A stretch of DNA of 64,000 nt, from assembly GCA_004138175.2 (NCBI GenBank), contig RYFE02000004.1:1-64000 (forward strand), written 5' to 3'. Position numbers and translations under genes: made by a program. Below the pieces are notes generated by a model that was not told where the DNA came from, did no database searches, and was given only the letters and a program-made list of their open reading frames with translations. How positions within the stretch are numbered: position 1 is the stretch's first letter; each line of letters begins with the position of its first letter. Positions 53,841 through 62,018 of the stretch are shown one piece after another. The stretch is from Chloroflexales bacterium ZM16-3 (GTDB taxonomy: Bacteria; Chloroflexota; Chloroflexia; Chloroflexales; Chloroflexaceae).

Positions 53841-54386
53841 ATGCAAGCACCAGGCGATATCTATGGCGTGATGGCTGAGTTCGATAGCCCAAACGCGCTG
53901 ATCGAGGCTTCGCAGCGAGCCCGCGCGGCAGGCTACCGCAAGATGGATGCCTACTCGCCCTTCCCAATTGAGGAAGTATCCCACGAGGTGATGCCCGGCG
54001 ACACTGGCGTGCCGCGGATCGTGTTGATCTGTGGCCTGATCGGTGCCTCGACCGGGTTTATCACCCAGTATATCGGCGAGTTTATCGACTACCCCTATAT
54101 CATCGGTGGCCGCCCGAACGACATCACCAACTGGGCCTCGATGATTCCGATTACCTTTGAGTTGGGTATTCTGTTTGCCGCTTTCGGTGCCGTGTTCGGC
54201 ATGATTGCGCTTAACGGCCTGCCTATGCCCTACCACCCGGTGTTCAACGCGCCGCGATTCGAGCGTGCCTCACAGGATGCCTTCTTCCTGTGCATTGAAT
54301 CGACGGATCCACTTTTTGATCGGGCGCAGACGTCGCAGTTCCTGCGTGGGCTCAAACCCCTCCAGGTCTCTGAAGTCTCGCAGTGA
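53841..54386 (+). CDS. actD: Alternative complex III subunit ActD (DUF3341)
   Basis: 181 residues from ATG 53841 (GGTGAAAG upstream); a GTG three codons earlier is possible. The start MQAPGDIYGVMAEFDSPNAL and AGYRKMDAYSPFPIEE identify the ActD/DUF3341 family. Two membrane helices (IVLICGLIGASTGFITQYIG and the ITFELGILFAAFGAVFGMIA region) embed it in the complex. It has no cofactor motif and is thought to stabilise the membrane arm. Confidence 0.93.
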   Translation: MQAPGDIYGVMAEFDSPNALIEASQRARAAGYRKMDAYSPFPIEEVSHEVMPGDTGVPRIVLICGLIGASTGFITQYIGEFIDYPYIIGGRPNDITNWASMIPITFELGILFAAFGAVFGMIALNGLPMPYHPVFNAPRFERASQDAFFLCIESTDPLFDRAQTSQFLRGLKPLQVSEVSQ

Positions 54387-54397
54387 GGATGCTCCCG

Positions 54398-55030
54398 ATG
54401 CAGACGCTACGTTCACGACGCTCTCAGTCTGTCCCCCGGCTCGTTCGCTATGCTTCGATTGGGCTTCTGGCGATGCTGCTGACGGCGTGCCATACCGACA
54501 TGTATAGCCAGCCGAAGTTCCAGACCTACGAGCCAAGCAGCTTCTTTGCCGATGGGCGCTCGACACGCCCGAATGTCCCCGGAACCTTGGCGGTTGACCA
54601 GGTGAAGACGGACACCTACCTGAATACTGGACTGATCGATGGGCAGCCGGGTGATGTGATGCCCTTCCCGGTGACGGCTGATCTGCTGGCTCGCGGACAG
54701 CAGCAGTTCACGATCTACTGCTCGGTCTGTCACGGCGTGGCTGGCTTTGGCCAGAGCGCAATTGCGGATCGTGGGCCAATTGTGCCGGCGAACTTTCATC
54801 AGCAGCGCCTGCGCGATATTCCCATCGGCCACTTTGTTGATGTGATCACCAATGGGTTCTACCGGGGTGATCCGAATAACGGTGGCTATCAGTCCATGTA
54901 TAGCTACGCCTCGCGTGTGAAGCCCGAAGATCGCTGGGCGATCGCGGCCTACATCCGTGCGCTACAGCTTAGCCAGAACGCAACGGTGGACGATGTGCCG
55001 CCGGAAGAGTTGGCGAATCTCGGCAGATAA
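54398..55030 (+). CDS. actE: Alternative complex III monoheme cytochrome lipoprotein ActE
   Basis: 210 residues from ATG 54398 (GAGG nine bases upstream); starts at 54383 and 54389 are in frame but too close to the GAGG. Signal peptide with lipobox LTAC (Cys 31) predicts lipid anchoring. One CSVCH heme motif (about residue 108) with the distal Met likely in YQSMYSYA. It receives electrons from ActA or ActB and passes them to a mobile carrier. Confidence 0.94.
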   Translation: MQTLRSRRSQSVPRLVRYASIGLLAMLLTACHTDMYSQPKFQTYEPSSFFADGRSTRPNVPGTLAVDQVKTDTYLNTGLIDGQPGDVMPFPVTADLLARGQQQFTIYCSVCHGVAGFGQSAIADRGPIVPANFHQQRLRDIPIGHFVDVITNGFYRGDPNNGGYQSMYSYASRVKPEDRWAIAAYIRALQLSQNATVDDVPPEELANLGR

Positions 55031-55080
55031 ACAGGTGATCGCTCGGCGCCGGCTGCGCCGGCGGATTAGAAGGCTCTCGC

Positions 55081-56325
55081 ATGGCAACTACTTCTCTTGC
55101 ACCTACCAGGGTTCCGCAGCTTAGTCGGCTACAGACGATTGGCATTGGCGCGGCGGTGATCGGTATCGTGCTCCTAGCGCTCGGCTATTTCGTCGTGGGT
55201 GCCGACCAGTTCTTCCGGTCATATCTGTTCGGCTTCTACTTTGCGATGAGCTTCGCCCTGGCCTCGCTGGGCTTCCTGCTGCTCCAGCATCTTACCGGTG
55301 GCGCCTGGGGCGTCACGGTGCGGCGTATGCTTGAGTCGGGTGCCCTGGCGATGCCGGTGATGGGCTTGCTGTTCATCCCGATCGTCTTGGCTACTTTACC
55401 GAGCACGATGGGAATGCTCGGGCTTTCGCACCCGCTCTATGAGTGGGCCAATCCGGCGGTGGTTACGCTCGGCAGCCCGACCTATGACCCGGGTATCGCC
55501 CACAAGGTACCCTGGCTCTCGCCGGAGTTCTTTACCATCCGTGGGGTGATCTACTTCGTGCTGTGGTCTAGCTTGGCCCTGATCCTGCGTTCCTGGTCGA
55601 TCCAGCAGGATCGCTCCGGCACCGTCGGTGAGGTGATGCGCGCCCGTATGCGCATGCTTAGCGGCATCGGCTTGGCCCTGTTTATGATCAGCATCACCTT
55701 TGCCTCCTTCGACTGGACGATGTCGCTCGACCCGCACTGGTTCTCGTCGATGTACGGCGTCCAGTATATGGTGAGTTCGGGCCTGATGATGCTGGCCTTC
55801 CTGGTCCTGATGTTCAGCCAGATCCAGGACACCGAGACCTTCAAAGCCCACGTGTCGATCAAGCCCTTCCATGATATTTCGAAGCTGCTGCTGGGCTTCA
55901 CGGTGCTGTGGACGTATGTGACCTACATGCAGTACAACATCATCTGGTCGGGTGATGTGGCTGAGTTTACACCTTGGTACGTCGTCCGCACCCACGGCGG
56001 CTGGCTCACAGTGGTGCCGATCCTGATGCTGTTCCAGTTCTTCCTGCCCTTCTTCCTACTCCTCTCGCGGCGCAGCAAGCAGAGCGTGGCTAAGATGGCC
56101 CCCATCGCCTCGCTGATCATCTTTATGCGCGTCGTCGATATCTCCTGGATTGTTCTGCCCGCCTTCCACGAGAATATCTCTCAGGTGAGCTGGATGAACT
56201 ACGCCGCGCTTGTGGGCCTAGCCGGCATCTGGCTGGCTGTCTTCGCCTGGAATATCCAGCGCGCCGCGCTTCTGCCGCTCAACGACCCGAATATGGAGTG
56301 GCTGCACGTCGGAGGTCACCACTAA
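55081..56325 (+). CDS. actF: Alternative complex III membrane subunit ActF
   Basis: 414 residues, ATG after GAAGG. About ten membrane helices; related to ActC but shorter loops. Marks: FGFYFAMSFALASLGFLLLQ, SITFASFDWTMSLDPHWFSS, HDISKLLLGFTVLWTYVTYM and VDISWIVLPAFHEN. Acidic and histidine residues in the helices could form the proton path proposed for ACIII. A short GC hairpin (GGCGCCGGCTGCGCCGGC) lies in the 50-bp gap after actE. Its stop overlaps actG as TAATG. Confidence 0.95.
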   Translation: MATTSLAPTRVPQLSRLQTIGIGAAVIGIVLLALGYFVVGADQFFRSYLFGFYFAMSFALASLGFLLLQHLTGGAWGVTVRRMLESGALAMPVMGLLFIPIVLATLPSTMGMLGLSHPLYEWANPAVVTLGSPTYDPGIAHKVPWLSPEFFTIRGVIYFVLWSSLALILRSWSIQQDRSGTVGEVMRARMRMLSGIGLALFMISITFASFDWTMSLDPHWFSSMYGVQYMVSSGLMMLAFLVLMFSQIQDTETFKAHVSIKPFHDISKLLLGFTVLWTYVTYMQYNIIWSGDVAEFTPWYVVRTHGGWLTVVPILMLFQFFLPFFLLLSRRSKQSVAKMAPIASLIIFMRVVDISWIVLPAFHENISQVSWMNYAALVGLAGIWLAVFAWNIQRAALLPLNDPNMEWLHVGGHH

Positions 56326-56642
56326 TGAGCTACCGTTCTCGCTCCTATGAGTCACAGGTGCAGGTGCAGCCGCCGAGCGCCCTGCGTATTATGACGGCGT
56401 TGGTGGTTGCCGTGGTAATGGTGAGCCTGCTGATACTTCTCGCCGGGCGCTTGCCCTTCCCGCCTCAGCCGTTGGCCCAGACAGGCCCGTTTGCTACGGA
56501 GTATGTGGCGCGGGATACGGCGCTGCTTACCACCTACGGCAATACGCTGGAGGGGCAGATTCATATCCCGATTAGCCGGGCGATGCAGCTGATCGTCGAG
56601 CGCGGCCTTCCTGTGCGCGATAATCCGAGCCCGACCCCGTAA
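56325..56642 (+). CDS. actG: Alternative complex III small subunit ActG
   Basis: 105 residues. The ATG overlaps the actF stop (TAATG) and GGAGG lies nine bases upstream, so it is translationally coupled. One membrane helix (IMTALVVAVVMVSLLILLAG) and a Pro-rich tail with TYGNTLEGQIHIPISRAMQL. It matches the small accessory subunit of ACIII in size and position. Its end closes the operon before a strong palindromic element. Confidence 0.9.
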   Translation: MSYRSRSYESQVQVQPPSALRIMTALVVAVVMVSLLILLAGRLPFPPQPLAQTGPFATEYVARDTALLTTYGNTLEGQIHIPISRAMQLIVERGLPVRDNPSPTP

Positions 56643-56683
56643 CGGTAGCGACTGGCCTTCACGCCAATAATCTGCGAAATCAA

Positions 56684-56855
56684 GGAGAGACGCCCCAGGG
56701 GGGCGTCTCTCCTTGCGCATCAAGTTTAGGGCTGCCGCCCTAAAAACCAGCGTTGTTTTGGCCAAAATGGCCAGCGAAGCTGGCCATTTTGGCCAAAACA
56801 ACAAGAAATTCCGGGGAGCCCGGGGCTTACCTTGATGCGCCTGGGGCGTCTCTCC
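56684..56855. terminator. Nested palindromic element closing the act operon
   Basis: Outer arms GGAGAGACGCCCCAGG (56684-56699) and CCTGGGGCGTCTCTCC (56840-56855) pair over 16 bp; inner arms GCGCATCAAG / CTTGATGCGC pair next; the core is a perfect 24-bp stem with loop GAA (56752-56802). The left part can also fold alone (56684-56712). It sits between convergent operons, so a terminator role is likely, but its architecture also resembles a small non-autonomous element. Confidence 0.65.
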
Positions 56856-56863
56856 TGCATGTT

Positions 56864-57835
56864 CTACATGCTCTGCAGATACCGGATAACTTCGCCCTCC
56901 GCCCGCCGCATCGATCCGCGCACAACGAGTAGCTCCAGGTGGGCGATTGTCTCGGCAACGGCGAAGCGGATCTCGTGCGGGGTGTAGCGCTCAACGGGGA
57001 AGACGCGAGTCGCCACCTCGTAGGCGGTCGCCGACTCGCCGACTGCCTCCTCCATTGCCTCAAGCCGCTCCTCGTGGTGTTCGCGCAGTTCGCGTAGACG
57101 CCCGGCCCAGTCGTCGATCTGCTGCCGGTGGCCCGATAGGGCCAGGCGCACCGGCAGCGGCTCAAGCGACTGGATTGAATCCATGTACCGCCCGAGCGGG
57201 TTTGGCTCGCTGTTTGGCCACCAGCCGATGTGCGGCGTGATCTTCATCAGCACATGATCACCGCAGAGCATCAGGCTGTCCTTCTCCGCGAAGAAGATCA
57301 ACTGCCCGTCGCTGTGTCCGGGGGCGTGGATGGCAGTAAACGCGCGTCCTCCCATTGCGATCTGCTCGCCCGCCGCGATCAGGCTGAGCTCCGGGTGGGG
57401 CAGGGTGGCCTCTCGCAGCGACTCGACAACACCCACGATGGTGCCTGTCAGCTCGGTGGGCACCCCGTGGCTGTCGAAGTGGGCCAGAGTCGGGTCGGGG
57501 CTGCCCTCTGGAATCTCCCAGACCTCTCTGGTCTGCTCTGCGTCACGTGGGGAGATCAGCACCGGGGCATCGCTGATCGACTGGAGCCAACCTGCCATGC
57601 CGTAGTGATCCGGGTGAAAGTGGGTCAGCACGATCCGCCGGATGTCGCGTGGCTTGATGTCGAGCTTATCGAACGCGGATCGCCAGGCGGCCTCGCCATC
57701 AGGCGTGTGCAGTCCCGCGTCGATGATCGTCCAGCCGTCGGGGTCGCGTAGCAGGTAGCAGTTTACGCTGCGCAGGGCGAAGGGCAGTGGCAACTGAACC
57801 TGAATGATATCCGGGGCGAGTGTGATGGTCGGCAT
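56864..57835 (-). CDS. Metallo-beta-lactamase-fold hydrolase
   Basis: 323 residues, ATG with GGAG upstream. Metal site HFHPDHYG (HxHxDH), then HAPGHSDGQL and CGDHVLM. About 30 residues between the last metal ligand and the C-terminus add helices (RLRELREHHEERLEAMEEAV), typical of the glyoxalase-II-like or lactonase-like group. Substrate unknown. It lies convergent to the act operon and divergent from the rhodanese gene, so no functional link to ACIII is evident. Confidence 0.92.
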   Translation of the reverse strand: MPTITLAPDIIQVQLPLPFALRSVNCYLLRDPDGWTIIDAGLHTPDGEAAWRSAFDKLDIKPRDIRRIVLTHFHPDHYGMAGWLQSISDAPVLISPRDAEQTREVWEIPEGSPDPTLAHFDSHGVPTELTGTIVGVVESLREATLPHPELSLIAAGEQIAMGGRAFTAIHAPGHSDGQLIFFAEKDSLMLCGDHVLMKITPHIGWWPNSEPNPLGRYMDSIQSLEPLPVRLALSGHRQQIDDWAGRLRELREHHEERLEAMEEAVGESATAYEVATRVFPVERYTPHEIRFAVAETIAHLELLVVRGSMRRAEGEVIRYLQSM

Positions 57836-57965
57836 CGGTTACTCCATTTTGAGAAATGCTGTAGAATGGCCGCGAAGTCGCGCCAGACTCTGGCGCGCTG
57901 ATTGTAGATCGACCTTGCGCCGTGAGCAATCTGCAATCCGTAACCTCTGCAATAAAGGAATGACT

Positions 57966-58541
57966 ATGGCTCAGCAGACTGATACGCCGCCGGAGCCCCG
58001 CCGTACGCTCCCTCCGTGGCTGCTCCCGGCGGTGATCTTCGGCGCTATCGCAATTGTGGCTGCCCTGGTGACGTTCGCCTTGACGATACGCGATCTTCCC
58101 AGCCCGACGGCGATTATCACCTCCGATGCGATGCCGACGGGCCACCCGGCGATTAGTACGACGGCGACGACGGATAGCACGGCGCTGCCGTCGGCCCACG
58201 GAAGCCTCGACCCGAACGGTTCAAGCGTTGAGGTGATTAGCCTGGCCGACGCCCGCTCTCGCCTGGATGGCGGGACGGCGGTGTTTATCGATGTGCGGGC
58301 CGGCAGCGACTATGCTGCTGGGCATATCCCCGGTGCGCTGACGATCACCTCGCAGGATCTGGAGACGCGCCTCAACAGCCTGCCCGCCGGCTCGGTGATT
58401 ATCGCCTATGGCGACTCAGATCGCGCCGAGTCGGGGCAGCGCGGCGCGCAGATCTTTATGGACCTTGGCTACCCTCCGGTGATCGCCCTCGATGGCGGCT
58501 TTCAGGACTGGGAGAAGGCCGGGAATCCCGTTGAGAAGTAG
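57966..58541 (+). CDS. Membrane-anchored rhodanese-like protein lacking the catalytic cysteine
   Basis: 191 residues from ATG 57966 (AAAGGA, six bases upstream). A Pro/Arg-rich start, one membrane helix (WLLPAVIFGAIAIVAALVTF), a Thr/Ser linker, then a rhodanese fold (about 90-190): DARSRLDGGTAVFIDVRAGS, AAGHIPGALT and ALDGGFQDWEKAGNP. Where the active-site Cys loop should be, the sequence reads IAYGDSDRAESGQR, with no cysteine, so sulfurtransferase activity is unlikely; it may bind a ligand or protein. A weak GCAATCT heptad pair lies just upstream. Confidence 0.88.
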   Translation: MAQQTDTPPEPRRTLPPWLLPAVIFGAIAIVAALVTFALTIRDLPSPTAIITSDAMPTGHPAISTTATTDSTALPSAHGSLDPNGSSVEVISLADARSRLDGGTAVFIDVRAGSDYAAGHIPGALTITSQDLETRLNSLPAGSVIIAYGDSDRAESGQRGAQIFMDLGYPPVIALDGGFQDWEKAGNPVEK

Positions 58542-58551
58542 CAGAGGCCGT

Positions 58552-58584
58552 GGTGGAGAAGCGCGCTCTGCGCGCTTCTCCACC
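58552..58584. terminator. 14-bp hairpin between rhodanese and PHP genes
   Basis: GGTGGAGAAGCGCG, five-base loop, then the exact complement. It lies in a 54-bp spacer in the middle of a same-strand run, so it may be an intercistronic hairpin rather than a full stop. Confidence 0.45.
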
Positions 58585-58595
58585 CTTGGGAAGTA

Positions 58596-59429
58596 ATGAT
58601 CGACCTTCATATCCACACGACCGCGACGCCGCACCACTCGTCGTGGGTGCCCGAAGACCTGGCCGCCACAGCGGCCTCGCGCGGCCTGACGGTGATCGCC
58701 GCAGCCGACCATAATACGACTGCCAGCGTGCGCGCGCTTCAGGCCGCTGGGGCGCGCCACGGGCTACGGGTTATCTCCGGCGTCGAGATCGATAGCGGCT
58801 ACGGCGGGAAGCTCTGGCACACCCTGGTCTATGGGGCAGACCCGCAGGCGAAGGAGCTGATGGCGCTCTGCGACGCGGTGTTCTCGCGGAACGCCGAGGA
58901 TGCTCGCCAGCTGATGGCCGACCTTCCGCAGCGCGGGTTCGGGCTGTCTGGCCTAGACACGCTTGGGCGCACGCCGAATGTGGCTGACGTGGCGACGGCT
59001 CTGGCATCCCAGCATGATCTGCCTGGGCGAGTGCTTGGCGAGGGCGATGAGGAGGCCGGTATGCGCTATCTGCTCACTGAGCTGCCTGGGGCATACAGCC
59101 CGCCTGGGGTGGACGAGGTGATCGCTGTGGCCCACCGTGTTGGTGCCCTCGCTGTTCTGGCCCACCCTGGTCGACGTAAGGGTATCTACGCCGTACCCGC
59201 AGACGCTGGCGATATTGCCAGCCTGGCCGCCGCAGGGCTTGACGGGATCGAGGTCTACTATCCGAGCCACAGCGCCGAGACGCGGGCCTTCCTGCTCGAT
59301 CATGCCCAGCTGCACGGCCTGCTCGTCTCTGGCGGCAACGATAGCCACCACCCGCATCAGGCGCTTGCTGCGATCTCGCCCGATCTGGTGCGCGACCTGC
59401 TGGCGAGGCTGGATATGATTGCAGGCTGA
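58596..59429 (+). CDS. PHP-domain phosphoesterase
   Basis: 277 residues, ATG close after GGGAAG. Metal motifs of the PHP fold: MIDLHIHTTATPHHSSW, AAADHNTT, VISGVEID, VLAHPGR and the C-terminal GGNDSHHPHQ. Related to YciV/TrpH-type enzymes that act on nucleotides, for example 3'-phosphoadenosine phosphate, or oligoribonucleotides; substrate not certain. The NUDIX gene starts 19 bp downstream, so the two are probably one operon of nucleotide housekeeping. Confidence 0.9.
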   Translation: MIDLHIHTTATPHHSSWVPEDLAATAASRGLTVIAAADHNTTASVRALQAAGARHGLRVISGVEIDSGYGGKLWHTLVYGADPQAKELMALCDAVFSRNAEDARQLMADLPQRGFGLSGLDTLGRTPNVADVATALASQHDLPGRVLGEGDEEAGMRYLLTELPGAYSPPGVDEVIAVAHRVGALAVLAHPGRRKGIYAVPADAGDIASLAAAGLDGIEVYYPSHSAETRAFLLDHAQLHGLLVSGGNDSHHPHQALAAISPDLVRDLLARLDMIAG

Positions 59430-59448
59430 GCATAATTGGAGGACGGCA

Positions 59449-60060
59449 ATGACTACAGTGCAGCTCCCTGCCGAGATTGAGGCCCAGGTGGTTGATCTTT
59501 CGGCGCGCTACGGCCTGCCGGCGCGAGTGCTGGCCGACATACCTGACGGCGTGTTTGACCCGCTGACGAAGACCGACCGGATCGGCGAGGTGTGCATGGT
59601 GATCCGGCGAGGCAGCGGCAACCTGCTCACCTTTCGCAAAGATATCTACCCGCAGGGAGTGATGCGCCTGCTCACCGGCGGCGTGGGGCACGGTGAGCCG
59701 ATTGAGGCGGGGCTGCTGCGCGAGGTGGCTGAGGAGACGAGCCTTGATGTGGCGGTGCGGCGCTTCCTGGCGGTGATCGCCTACCGCGCCCCGCAGACTC
59801 CGCCCGGCACCTTCGCCTTCCTGACCTTCGCCTTTCTGCTTGACGATGTCGGCGGAGAGCTGGTTGTGCAGGACCCTGAGGAGCGGGTTGAGGCATTCGG
59901 CGAGGCGACGGCCGCCGACCTCTATGCTATGGCGAGCTTCCTTGAGCGCCTGGACGACCGCACGGATCGCGAGATTGGCGGGAGCTGGCGGGCCTGGGGG
60001 GCGTTTCGCGCCGTGGTCCACCGGGTGGTCGCCGACCAGCTGCTTGGGGCCGATATCTGA
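59449..60060 (+). CDS. NUDIX hydrolase
   Basis: 203 residues from ATG 59449 (GGAGG six bases upstream). The NUDIX box is GGVGHGEPIEAGLLREVAEE followed by TSLDV, close to the consensus GX5EX7REUXEEXGU. The N-terminal half (LPARVLADIPDGVFDPLTKTD) is not a known domain. NUDIX enzymes hydrolyse nucleoside diphosphates linked to another group. Co-oriented and close to the PHP gene. Substrate unknown. Confidence 0.92.
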   Translation: MTTVQLPAEIEAQVVDLSARYGLPARVLADIPDGVFDPLTKTDRIGEVCMVIRRGSGNLLTFRKDIYPQGVMRLLTGGVGHGEPIEAGLLREVAEETSLDVAVRRFLAVIAYRAPQTPPGTFAFLTFAFLLDDVGGELVVQDPEERVEAFGEATAADLYAMASFLERLDDRTDREIGGSWRAWGAFRAVVHRVVADQLLGADI

Positions 60061-60088
60061 TGCATGTGGACAGGATGACGCTTTCGCC

Positions 60089-60117
60089 TTGACAGCGGTC
60101 TGAAACGCTGGTACACT
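60089..60117 (+). promoter_or_regulatory. Promoter of the initiator tRNA
   Basis: TTGACA (60089-60094) and TACACT (60112-60117) spaced 17 bp; transcription should begin near 60124, about 11 bp before the tRNA. It lies directly downstream of the NUDIX stop. Confidence 0.75.
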
Positions 60118-60134
60118 TTGATTGTTAGGAATGG

Positions 60135-60209
60135 CGCGGCGTGGAGCAGTGGCAGCTCGTCGGGCTCATAACCCGAAGGTCGCAGGTTCGAATCCTGCCG
60201 CCGCTACCA
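60135..60209 (+). tRNA. Initiator tRNA-fMet (CAT)
   Basis: 75 nt including encoded CCA. The acceptor is CGCGGCG / CGCCGCT with a C-U mismatch at positions 1-72, and the anticodon stem has three G-C pairs beside the loop (GGG ... CCC), both diagnostic of initiator tRNA. Anticodon CAT at 60167-60169. The D loop is short (AGTGGCA), so the total is two nt shorter than the usual 77. Confidence 0.95.
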
Positions 60210-60212
60210 GTG

Positions 60213-60262
60213 AAAAGCCAAACGGGGCGACAAGAGAAATCTTGTCGCCCCGTTTGGCTTTT
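60213..60262 (+). terminator. Rho-independent terminator of the tRNA
   Basis: Perfect 22-bp stem, AGAAAT loop and a TTTT end, three bases after the tRNA CCA. The remaining 60263-60493 has no recognisable gene. Confidence 0.88.
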
Positions 60263-60493
60263 GCCATCCTTAGATTAGGAATGTCTCAGAATCGGCCAAT
60301 TCAGCTTGAGCGTCAGCGTGAGCCTTGTGCCCGCAATGGTTAACCAGTGCCAACAGATCTGTGCATGCGGAATCACCGGACTTGATACACAAACATCATA
60401 GACGGTGCGTTAGGCGTATGCCATACTCTGCATGTGTGAAGCTTGTTGCTCTTGTGAGGCTCCGCGCTTATTCCTATCGCTGAGCGAATTATT

Positions 60494-60838
60494 ATGATCC
60501 CGCTGGTAGGGGCTGTCGATAGCAGCCGCGCCCATAATCTGCTTGAGACGGTTTTGCGAGGTGTTGAGCGGTACCAGGCTCGTGTGGTTTTGGTTGACCT
60601 TACGGGCGTGCTGCTGCTTGATGCGCTGGTCGCTCAGACGCTTGTCAAGGCAATCACGGCAGCTCGATTGCTTGGCGCGCGCATGTTGCTGATTGGTATC
60701 CGACCGGAGCTTGCTGAGACGTTTATACATATTGACACCGATGTTGACCTGAGCATGATCGAAACATCGGGAACGCTGCAATCTGGGCTGCTGCGTGCAT
60801 TGCATATCACAGGGGTGCGGGTTACGGCTCTATCATGA
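60494..60838 (+). CDS. Small STAS-domain protein, possibly 5'-truncated
   Basis: 114 residues from ATG 60494, with no ribosome site. The sequence is almost all STAS domain: IPLVGAVDSSRA, VVLVDLTGVLLLDALVAQTL, LLGARMLLIGIRPELAET. The reading frame continues upstream as LIPIAERII, also family-like, to a stop at 60455-60457 without a usual start codon, so it may be a remnant of a longer RsbR-type gene. The Thr that is phosphorylated in RsbR (DT) is Ala here (LLDALVA). STAS proteins build stressosome-like complexes. The next gene is a larger STAS protein, a likely partner. Confidence 0.7.
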   Translation: MIPLVGAVDSSRAHNLLETVLRGVERYQARVVLVDLTGVLLLDALVAQTLVKAITAARLLGARMLLIGIRPELAETFIHIDTDVDLSMIETSGTLQSGLLRALHITGVRVTALS

Positions 60839-60917
60839 GGCGGTGTGGTAGCCGTGCAAGATCTTAGAGACAGAGCTATACTGAAGGTTAGTTTTTCTAT
60901 AGCGGCAGGCAGAACGC

Positions 60918-61874
60918 ATGAGGCTCTCGCAGCGACAAGTGGTGCTCGCTCTGCTTACCCTGTTAACGATTGGCGGGCTGTTCTCGCTTCTCTACCAGAT
61001 GGCTGTCCCCGATGAACAAGTAGGCACCTCGCTGATCAGCACAAGCGCTGGCCTGTTGATCCTGGCGAGCTTGCTGATCGCCTACTGGCGGGGTTGGTCG
61101 GCGGCACCTTATGTTACGCTGGTCCTAATCACGCTGCTGATTGGGCTGACGGCTGACGGTGTTTATCTGACCCAGCAGTTTACCCTAGACGCTTTCCTTC
61201 CTCCGGTGCTGGCGCTGATCATCGCCGACCCGCTCTGGATCGTGGGTTGCACTCTGGGGCTGCTGATGATCCTGATTGTGCGGGCCGGAGGCCAGGGCGT
61301 CTATGTTGACCCGATTGTGCTCCTGCTCTACCTCATGCCTGTCGGTGGGATCGTGCTTGCCCGGATGGTGACCGACACGGCACAGCGCGATGTGGAGGCG
61401 AGCGCGGATCAGGCTCGCCAGTCCCTCGCGCGCGTCGAGGCCCAGGCTCACGAGATGGCCCAGAAGTCAGAGGAGCTTGCGGCGCAGAACCAGCAGCAGC
61501 GCCAGCTGCTCGACCTGGTGGCGACCCTGGAGACGCCAACCGTCTCGCTGGCAGACGGTGTGCTGTTCGCACCGGTGGTCGGACACTTTGACAGTCGGCG
61601 GGCCAATGATCTGACCCGGCGGCTGCTCAATGAGGTGAGCACGCAGCGCGCCAAGATGCTGATCCTTGATATCGCCGGGGTGCCGATGGTAGACACCGCT
61701 GTGTCCCAGGCGCTCCTGCGGGCTATCCATGCGGTGCGCCTGCTTGGCTGCGAGGTGGTGATCACCGGGATCTCCGCTTCGGTGGCGGCGACGATGACGC
61801 AGCTCGGCATTGATCTGTCCGGGGTGCGCACGGCGCGCACGCCGCAAGAGGTGTTGGGCGCTGGTACGTCCTGA
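60918..61874 (+). CDS. Membrane STAS-domain protein (RsbR-like output)
   Basis: 318 residues, ATG with GGCAGG further upstream. Five or six N-terminal membrane helices (about 5-155), a coiled coil with Gln/Glu-rich heptads (about 160-195), then a STAS domain (about 205-315). The latter has VLFAPVVGHFDSRRA, MLILDIAGVPMVDTAVSQAL, with the conserved Thr of RsbR-type proteins intact, and LLGCEVVITGISASVAATM. This looks like a membrane-bound stressosome-type sensor. TATACT (60877-60882) could be its -10. The two response regulators downstream may be on its pathway. Confidence 0.88.
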   Translation: MRLSQRQVVLALLTLLTIGGLFSLLYQMAVPDEQVGTSLISTSAGLLILASLLIAYWRGWSAAPYVTLVLITLLIGLTADGVYLTQQFTLDAFLPPVLALIIADPLWIVGCTLGLLMILIVRAGGQGVYVDPIVLLLYLMPVGGIVLARMVTDTAQRDVEASADQARQSLARVEAQAHEMAQKSEELAAQNQQQRQLLDLVATLETPTVSLADGVLFAPVVGHFDSRRANDLTRRLLNEVSTQRAKMLILDIAGVPMVDTAVSQALLRAIHAVRLLGCEVVITGISASVAATMTQLGIDLSGVRTARTPQEVLGAGTS

Positions 61875-62018
61875 AGAGCCACCATTCCTCGTCTCCCAGC
61901 ATAAACGGGCCGACGGCCTCAGCCTGAAATCGGGGCTGTGCGCGTTGATTTGTCCAAGGCGCGGCAGATGGCACGCAGCCTGCCCTTGAATGCCTGGAAG
62001 ACAAGGATGTGATGAGCT

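Noticed and set aside
60263-60493. Small gene or RNA between tRNA terminator and STAS gene
   Set aside because: Only short frames without ribosome sites; no recognisable RNA fold.
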